This document shows positions 57,780-64,000 of a stretch of 64,000 nucleotides of DNA, in pieces (positions within the stretch are counted from its first letter, which is position 1; each line of letters opens with the position of its first letter). Both the position numbers and the translations under genes were made by a program. The notes beneath the pieces were generated by a model. It had not been told where the DNA came from and made no database searches. It worked only from the letters and a program-made list of their open reading frames with translations. The stretch comes from Novakomyces olei (Eukaryota; Ascomycota; Novakomycetes; Novakomycetales; Novakomycetaceae), in NCBI GenBank assembly GCA_016906335.1, contig JADEYG010000009.1:735001-799000 (forward strand), read 5' to 3'.

Positions 57780-58501
57780 TTTGGAACTTTTACGTCGTTT
57801 ACGCTGGGCGTATAATGTCGATACTGGATGGGATACATTGAACGATGATTGGGGCTTTGGTACCTTTCGTCTAGTATGCCTTTATCAATCTTGGCTTATT
57901 GGATTTTATTGGTCTTGGAACAGCTGGCAGGCGGCCTGCAGAGTTGTCGTTATTGTTGGGATGCTTTCTTTGTTGTCTTGTTTTTTGTGCTTTTTTGCAT
58001 TGCATATTCTAGAATTGTTATTTGAGAAGTTTGCTTGTGTATTGTATTTCTGTTTAATACTTTTCTTGCATAGTCTATTTGCATCCAGATTCTTTGCATT
58101 TTATTCTTTCCTTGTTTGAGTCTTTTAGTATATTGTCAGCTGCCTTATAGCGCTCTTAAGATAGGCGACCTGGCTGAAGTAATTCAACCAAACTATTCTT
58201 GTGATCAAGCCAATAAAAATAATAATTATCATAGATTCAGTCGATGGACATGTGTAGTCTTATTTTATGTGTTTTAAATAAATAAACTCGCGTTGCCGTG
58301 TATCACACTGCCGACGTAGTTGACAGACAAAATAACCGACCCATCGAGATCAGCCAAGAGCAATCCGCCTCCTTATCCTTCCAAGCTGTGAATACTTGTA
58401 TTATGCCCTTGTGTATAGTTGGTATTGCGGCCACGTGTAGATAATGCAGCGACGTGTACGCCCATAGCCGTGAGGATATAGTCGGTGTAGACAATCAATA
58501 C
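57780..58501. other. Gene-free stretch between MAP kinase and OST4
   Basis: About 0.7 kb, converging 3' flanks. A plus-strand open frame runs past the MAP kinase stop to 58119 but is a read-through of its last intron. No other signal. Confidence 0.55.
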
Positions 58502-58618
58502 TCAGGCAGATTTTGCATTGCGTTCATTGACGGCGATATAGTGGTAAACGACGATGCCAATCATCATTGTACAGCCGAGGAAGAGCGTAAGAGTATTGAG
58601 CTGAGCGTCAGTGATCAT
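58502..58618 (-). CDS. OST4: Oligosaccharyltransferase subunit OST4
   Basis: Tiny ER membrane protein that stabilises the Stt3-Ost3 (or Ost6) part of the N-glycosylation complex. 38 residues, unspliced: MITDAQLNTLTLFLG, then a single membrane helix (about residues 8-27) and a short VNERNAKSA tail. The start M-I-(S/T)-D-x-Q-L-N is the Ost4 signature and yeast Ost4 is 36 residues. It shares a 210-bp divergent promoter with VPS51, most of which is an ATT microsatellite. Confidence 0.93.
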   Translation of the reverse strand: MITDAQLNTLTLFLGCTMMIGIVVYHYIAVNERNAKSA

Positions 58619-58642
58619 TGTCGTTGAATTTGCGTTTGTGTA

Positions 58643-58788
<146 letters not shown>

Positions 58789-58828
58789 ATTGCACGGCTC
58801 GAGCCTGCCAGCCTTTTCCATCAGCGTC

Positions 58829-59528
58829 ATGTCTACGATTTCACGTAGTTCCTTTGACTCACAGTCGAGGAATCCGCACTACGCGCAATCTGAATCGAGT
58901 TTTGCTCCTAGCAGTAGTTGGATTGGTGGTGGCACTGTTACAAGCTCCACAGCAGCTGGAGCCGATTCTTCGAGTCGGCGCAAGGCTTTACGTGCCTTTT
59001 ACGGACTGAAAAGCCGTGGGCTAACGGGCGAAGATGAATTAGCCTCTCCCGAATTTAATGCCCAATCTTATGCGGATACTCTGGTGCATACTATGGGAGT
59101 GAAGCAGCTGATGAGGAGAAAAATCCAACTTGTTCATGGTAATGTCTAATAGATCGCGTCCCTTGAGTAGAACTGACCTTTGCAGACACACAGACTATCG
59201 AGGCCGAACGGAAGGCTCTTGTGTATGATAATTACACAAAACTAATTCAGGCTTCAGAGACAGTTAGCAAGGTACTCTTGGCAGCTTAGATAACTTTATT
59301 AATGCTCTATAGATGAGATACGACTTGGAGCAGTTGCGGCCAGGGCTGGAGCGGGTACAGCCACTGCTCGCCGAGATTAAACGTGTCTCCAAGTCACTTT
59401 GCAATGAATCAGAAGTAAAGGAAGAACCAGACTCGAAAGGAGAGCCAGACTCGAAAGAAGAGCCAGACTCGAAAGAAGAGCCAGCTTCGAAGGAACCAGA
59501 CTCGAAAGAAGAGCCGGACATGAAATAG
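58829..59528 (+). CDS. VPS51: GARP/EARP complex subunit VPS51 (short fungal form)
   Basis: Tethering-complex subunit for endosome-to-Golgi retrieval. Exons 58829-59138, 59186-59271 and 59313-59528 give 203 residues; yeast Vps51 has 164 whereas animals have about 780, so this is the short fungal type. A Ser-rich N-terminus precedes the Vps51/67 domain: RRKALRAFYGL, SPEFNAQSYADTLVHTMGVK, DTQTIEAERKALVYDNYTK and LIQASETVSKMRYDLEQL. The C-terminus is a run of PDSKEE-like hexapeptides (about six), acidic and probably disordered. It converges with NIF3. Confidence 0.9.
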
Positions 59529-59744
59529 GGCTCGGCCAGCTGATAGACCTGCCAATGGCCTCGCTGATCCATCATTCTACCAATCTTTGAAACTACTTAT
59601 CTAAAGTCAGGTTTTTAATTGCCTCAGCCCAAGGTTATCCTATTTGATATCGCACACTACATTTCGTGCTTGATATCCCTACTACACCTACGATTACATA
59701 CGATTACATTCGATTACAGGACACATCCTTGATCAATTCAGTGA

Positions 59745-60851
59745 TCACGCGAGCTCCAAAGGATCTTTATCCTTTGCGCTAACTATCACTGTGCACTGCG
59801 GTAATACTGCAGCCAACTTGCCCTGCATTGTCTTCAAGTATCCACGCTCCGAATTTGAATGGTTACATACAACAACCGAAGTACCGGCGGCCACCATTGC
59901 CAGCAATTCGTGATGTGCCATTTCACCAGTAACACATAGTTCAGCAGTTCCTGGCCGTAATAACGATGCACCTGAGCCAGCACACACAGCCAGCGTTGAA
60001 AACCTGGCGTCCTTTTCCCGGTGCCGATCCGCAAGTGCTACTTGCACGTACTCGAGATCAAGAGCTTTTTTAACATTTTTAATTGCTTGCTGTACGGGGA
60101 AGGGCATCTGCAATTCAGTACGACGGCCCATACCTCCGTTTTCATGGCCGACGACACTGGTCGGTTCAATCGGGGACCGATTTGATTCTTTAACTGCATT
60201 TTGTAGAGTCGCATCGACCAGCCAATCGTTTACGCCTCCTACTGCTGCATCTACTGCAGTATGCGGCGAATAAACGGATACACCTGCAGCAGCGAGTCGC
60301 AGCAACGTTAGCTGCTGTGGATTGCTGCGCGTCAGTGACTTTAGCCCACGAAAAATAATAGGATCTGGTGCTGTTAGTATTTCTTGACGACTAGACCGAA
60401 AACATTGATATTATGATAATTCAAATTTTAGTGTTTGAATAGCTGAGACTAGTCTTTAAACAATTGTAGTACACATTGACTGTCGACAAAACAAAAATAT
60501 TTAAATAAAATTTAAATAAAAAAGAAAATGGGTGAACTAAAGTGCCGTAATTGAACGATGAAATCAATTCGAGAATAAGTCTGTAAAAAGCCCAAAATTG
60601 TTCAAATCCAGGGGACATAGTTCAGCAAAACACGTACGATAAGCGACAACAAGACCGACGTCTGGCGTATCCAAAGCTTCATCGGCGACGGCAGTTGTCA
60701 GGTCAATAGCGAGTAATAAAGACCGGGCGTTAGACCGTGTAAATGGCGCCTCCAGCAGCAAGCCGGTATTGTCCCATGCTGAAGCAGCCAAAGCACGTGG
60801 ATATACGGACTCAATGGCCCGAACTGCTGTTGCACACCAGCCGTTGCTCAT
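59745..60851 (-). CDS. NIF3: NIF3-family (DUF34) metal-binding protein
   Basis: Conserved protein with a dinuclear metal site; biochemical role still debated, some members act as GTP cyclohydrolase-like enzymes. Exons 60638-60851 and 59745-60364 give 277 residues. Motifs: WDNTGLLLE, VVAYHPIIFRGLKSLT (metal His), VYSPHTAVDA, the second half with LAVCAGSGASLL, VTGEMAHHELLAM and VCNHSNSERGYL (metal Glu/His). The acceptor chosen is the second of two AGs 6 nt apart because it restores AYHPIIF. The 273-nt intron is long for this window. Confidence 0.92.
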
Positions 60852-61243
60852 ACTAGAATTGACGAACGTTAAGTTTATCGGTCACTGTTAATAATACATG
60901 ATAAGAATTGCATTAGATTAAGATTGTAATTTATATAATATAGCTATGACGACGATCGCGCCTATAATTTGCTAATTAGATTTAATTAATTATTACTCTT
61001 TAAATTTAATTAATTATTACTCTTTAAATTCAATTAATTAATACTCTACGCTACCTTATTATCACGAATTATTATATCGTCTGGTTTTTTACACTGATCA
61101 CCAATTTCAAATTTTTCTTTAAACGAATAATTAACCAATTTTTCTACTTTTGATAGCAAAGAGTTTTACATTGCATTGCAGTGTGCAAAAGTACGGTGGG
61201 TGCTGCGACCGTACGTGGTGGCCGGAGGAGGATTGCAAACGTC
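60852..61243. other. Divergent promoter region NIF3 / RRP14 with a 24-bp tandem repeat
   Basis: A 24-bp AT-only unit (TTTAATTAATTATTACTCTT plus TAAA) occurs about 2.7 times at 60981-61046. Otherwise AT-rich promoter sequence. Confidence 0.65.
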
Positions 61244-62925
61244 ATGGAGGACGATATTGAGGTATACTTTTGCGCCTATTGTTTTTTTGACTTGAAAATC
61301 TAATACTGTCCAGGGCCGTCTGCGCTCGCATAATCATGCGTTTGAGAATCTGTTATCATTGATCCCTTCAAACATGTATTATGCAGAGGACACATCGGTA
61401 GGTTTGCAATGCAAGTTTTATGTTTATTATATTGTTTAGATATTTGGTTGTCTGAAGTGCTTGTCACCGCAGGTTACCGCAGGCTTTTACCATTTATCTT
61501 GTTCCTTTGATTCAATCTTGCTGGAATATTTAAATTTAAATTTTTAATTTTTATATTCATTTTTATATATTGCAAACATGACTGTCGCTTACAAGCATTC
61601 AGAATCAATGGCGGAAACGACGGCAATCAAAACAGGCCAAAAAGGCGGCCAAGAAAGCCCGTCTTGACCCGGACGGAGGAGACGGATCTGCACTGGATAC
61701 TCGTCGAAAGCAGCAAGTCCAGAAAATCCAGACGGAAAGCGAAGACGATGGTGATGATAAGAGACAAAATGGTGTTGATGGCGGGGGAAATGGGGACGTG
61801 CAGGCTAACAAAAAGCAAGAGCTTAGTGTCAAGGAGCCGGAAACCCCCGTACAAAATGGTGTCTCTCCCGCGAAGAACGTTTCTGCTTCGTCACAGGATA
61901 CAAACAAAACAAAGCCTGTATTACAATCAAAACGAAAACATGAAAGAACGCAATCTAATACGAATGGAGAACAAGTGCCAAATAAACGCACAAGCCAGAA
62001 TTTTTCTAATGAGGATAAATCGGCTAATAAGAATAATAAGAATATAAACAGTGAACCCCAAAATTTTGTTGAAAACGGTGCAGAAACTGAAGATGTTTCT
62101 CAACCGCGAGAATCTGAGGCTGACGAAACCAAAACTATTGATTCAGACACAGCGCAACAAGAAAACTCGAGACCTGGTATTGCAGAGCTGCGGGAGCGAC
62201 TAGCACAAAAAATTGCATCACTACGAGCTGAGCGTAAGGCTCCCGCTAGTTCTCGTTCGGGCGACACGAATGCGTCTCAACAGACACGTGAAAGTATTTT
62301 GGAAGCTCGTCGCTTAAAATTGGAGAGGCAAAAAGAACGACGAAGACAGGAGAAGAAAGAGGCGGCCGAGAAGGCTCAAAAGACCAAAGAAGAGCAAGAA
62401 GAGTCTTTTAAACAAGACGAATCTCAGTCTTCTTCAAACAAAGACCGAGACAAGGCCGATCATTCTATTTTGTACGGTCGATTCACAGACTCTGAATCGG
62501 AACAGAAGAAGACGCGTCGCAATCCAGTTGATGCTAAAGGCGCCCTTAAATCAGTTCAAGCAAACAAAGAAAGAGTAGCAAAGTACGATGCAGAAAAACA
62601 GGCTCAAATACGGCAGTCTGACGCATGGCATTCTGCCCTATTAGCAGCTCGGGGGGACAAAGTCCGTAACAACGAAACATTGTTGAGTAAAACAGTACGG
62701 CGTAAGGAACAGCAAAAGCGCAAAAGTGAGAAACAGTGGGCTGAGCGTTTGGAGCGTGTAGAACAAGGGAAACAGAGCCGTCAAAGGCGGAGAGACGAAA
62801 ATTTGCAAAAAAGGAGTGACGCTAAAAAACGAGGAGTTCCTGACAATCGGGCTTCAGCCAAAGCGACGACTGGGAAAAAGCGTGCGCCTAGAGCTGGATT
62901 TGAAGGATCGATGAGGACACGTTAG
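61244..62925 (+). CDS. RRP14: Ribosome biogenesis factor RRP14 (SURF6 family)
   Basis: Nucleolar protein for 60S and 40S subunit assembly. Exons 61244-61261, 61314-61397 and 61603-62925 give 474 residues (yeast Rrp14 has 434). The N-terminus carries FENLLSLIPSNMYYAED followed by NQWRKRRQSKQAKKAAKKAR, the Rrp14 N-domain. The SURF6 C-domain begins near RPGIAELRERLAQKIASLRA and continues through long Lys/Arg/Glu helices with SILYGRFTDSES and KTVRRKEQQKRKSEKQWAER, ending KKRAPRAGFEG. The first exon has 18 nt. The middle third is a disordered charged linker. Confidence 0.92.
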
Positions 62926-63202
62926 CGGCATATAGAATGGTTTCTTTGGATCTTGTATTCATCATACGAGTAATATTATTATGTGGACATAATTATATTA
63001 TATTATGCAGATAATAAATAGTCGAGATTGTATTGATATGGATATTATAATCACAAAACATTTACGATTACCGATGATTCTGTGTGCACAATCGCGATAC
63101 TATTAACTGAATTTTCTCCATTTCCAATGAACGCCTTTTAAACATCTTTTTCATTCCACTTGAACCATCCGCTTTATTGCGCCCGCGCACGAATAGATGC
63201 TT
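62926..63202. other. Convergent 3' flanks of RRP14 and BET4
   Basis: AT-rich spacer; no gene seen. Confidence 0.5.
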
Positions 63203-64000
63203 CTAGTCAATTAGCTTTGAATGCTTATACTCTGACATACTTAAATCTTGGTGTCGCCCTGTGCGCTGTGGATCCTTCTTGATGAGCGAATCGGCGCAAT
63301 CCAAAAGCTCTTGAACTTTTTGTTCGCTTAAAGCCGCCCTTGCCAAGTCTGCAAGGAGGCATTCCAGATAAATGATCGAATCAATACACCCTGTCGTTAG
63401 AAATTTACAGAGGGTATATATATGCTGATTGAGAAAACTCACAAGGCGCATCTGGCTCCAATTCAAACAATTCCCGTATGCCTTCGAGCTCCTTCTTCAC
63501 AGTTTCGTGCTGCTCCTCTCTGGAATCAGGCACAAGGATTCCATTCTCCGCAGGATTACTTGATCCTACTAGCCACCGATGGTAAAACCAGATACTTTGA
63601 TCCCAGGGGTCTGTAAACAAGGCTTCTTTGATAAGCTCCAGCTCTAGAAAATCAGCCTGCGCTCAACATTTCGGATGTGACCGTTGGTATTCTTGATCCT
63701 GGGGTTTTAAAATTTTTCTTTCTTGCATCTATTTTTGTCTAATTTTATATCATTTCCTTCTTCGAGTTGTTTATCTGGTTTTCTTATATGTTTCCTAATT
63801 TTAGTCATACCCTGGTCGAGCAATTGTCTCCGTACCTTTGCCTCTTCCCCAGTATTGAGCTCACGAACGTATTTGGGTAAGAGATGGGTGCGATAATGCC
63901 AGGCACTAAAATTTGAAAAGTTTGCATCAATTGCAGCCCGCGTGTATTCGAGTTCGCGACTTGTTTGCGTAACGCCAGTCTTTTCCATTTCTGCAATGAC
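63203..64000 (-). CDS. BET4: Rab geranylgeranyltransferase alpha subunit BET4, 5' end cut by the window edge
   Basis: Adds geranylgeranyl to Rab GTPases with the Bet2 beta subunit. Visible minus-strand exons: 63811-64000 (continues outside), 63442-63643 and 63203-63391, with introns of 167 and 50 nt. PPTA repeats: [20 protein letters not shown] followed by RTHLLPKY, and [20 protein letters not shown]. Then [22 protein letters not shown], where the last splice restores the conserved Trp-Cys, and a final [20 protein letters not shown] helix. About 193 residues are present; roughly the N-terminal third is outside the window. Confidence 0.9.

Overview
This 64 kb window is fungal nuclear DNA. The evidence is a fungal-type 950-residue phosphofructokinase with an N-terminal glyoxalase-like domain, plus MRC1, ATG18, LSB5, OST4, RCH1, FEX1, fungal DIC1 and a TEY-type mating/pathogenicity MAP kinase. 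Most genes are split by very short introns (about 35-100 nt) with GT..AG ends and CTAAC or CTGAY branch sites. Microexons of 4-20 nt recur. The lineage cannot be fixed from the sequence alone; a yeast-like or early-diverging fungus fits. The backbone is ordinary housekeeping DNA and I see no biosynthetic cluster or bacterial-type defence system.

Layout, left to right: NUP120/NUP160 (-, cut by the left edge), COX11 (-) and DIC1 (+) sharing a 123-bp promoter, SPT6 (+), MRC1 (+), UBA2 (+), PFK (-), TYR1 (+), ATG18 (-), SRP14 (-), a Gfo/Idh/MocA oxidoreductase (+), HSP31/DJ-1 (-), a 16-unit Gly/Ser/Tyr repeat protein (-), FEX1 fluoride exporter (+), GLO1 (-), LSB5 (+), a U6 snRNA gene (+), a class III aminotransferase (+), RCH1 (+), protein-isoaspartate methyltransferase (-), a Reb1/TTF1-like Myb protein (-), a whole-looking Ty1/copia element with identical LTRs, SEC24 (+), a MAP kinase (+), OST4 (-, 38 residues), VPS51 (+), NIF3 (-), RRP14/SURF6 (+) and BET4 (-, cut by the right edge).

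Groupings: 28-36 kb holds small stress and detoxification genes, with both a glutathione-independent (HSP31-like) and a glutathione-dependent (GLO1) glyoxalase, an exporter and a repeat protein. CRE-like ATF/CREB sites and TATA boxes stand before HSP31 and the repeat protein. Secretory and vesicle genes recur (SEC24, SRP14, OST4, VPS51, BET4, ATG18, LSB5) without forming an operon-like unit. Telomere-repeat-like boxes lie about 200-230 bp upstream of SPT6, MRC1 and TYR1. Long AAT/ATT microsatellites sit just upstream of the ATG18 and VPS51 start codons.

Most promising to follow up: the U6 gene with a yeast-like downstream B block, the shared telobox placement, the copia element with a predicted half-tRNA primer site inserted at the 5' end of the Reb1-like gene, the microsatellites at start codons, and the alternating 96-bp higher-order repeat in the low-complexity protein. 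Exon coordinates were worked out by hand from splice consensus, reading phase and family conservation, and have not been checked with transcripts.
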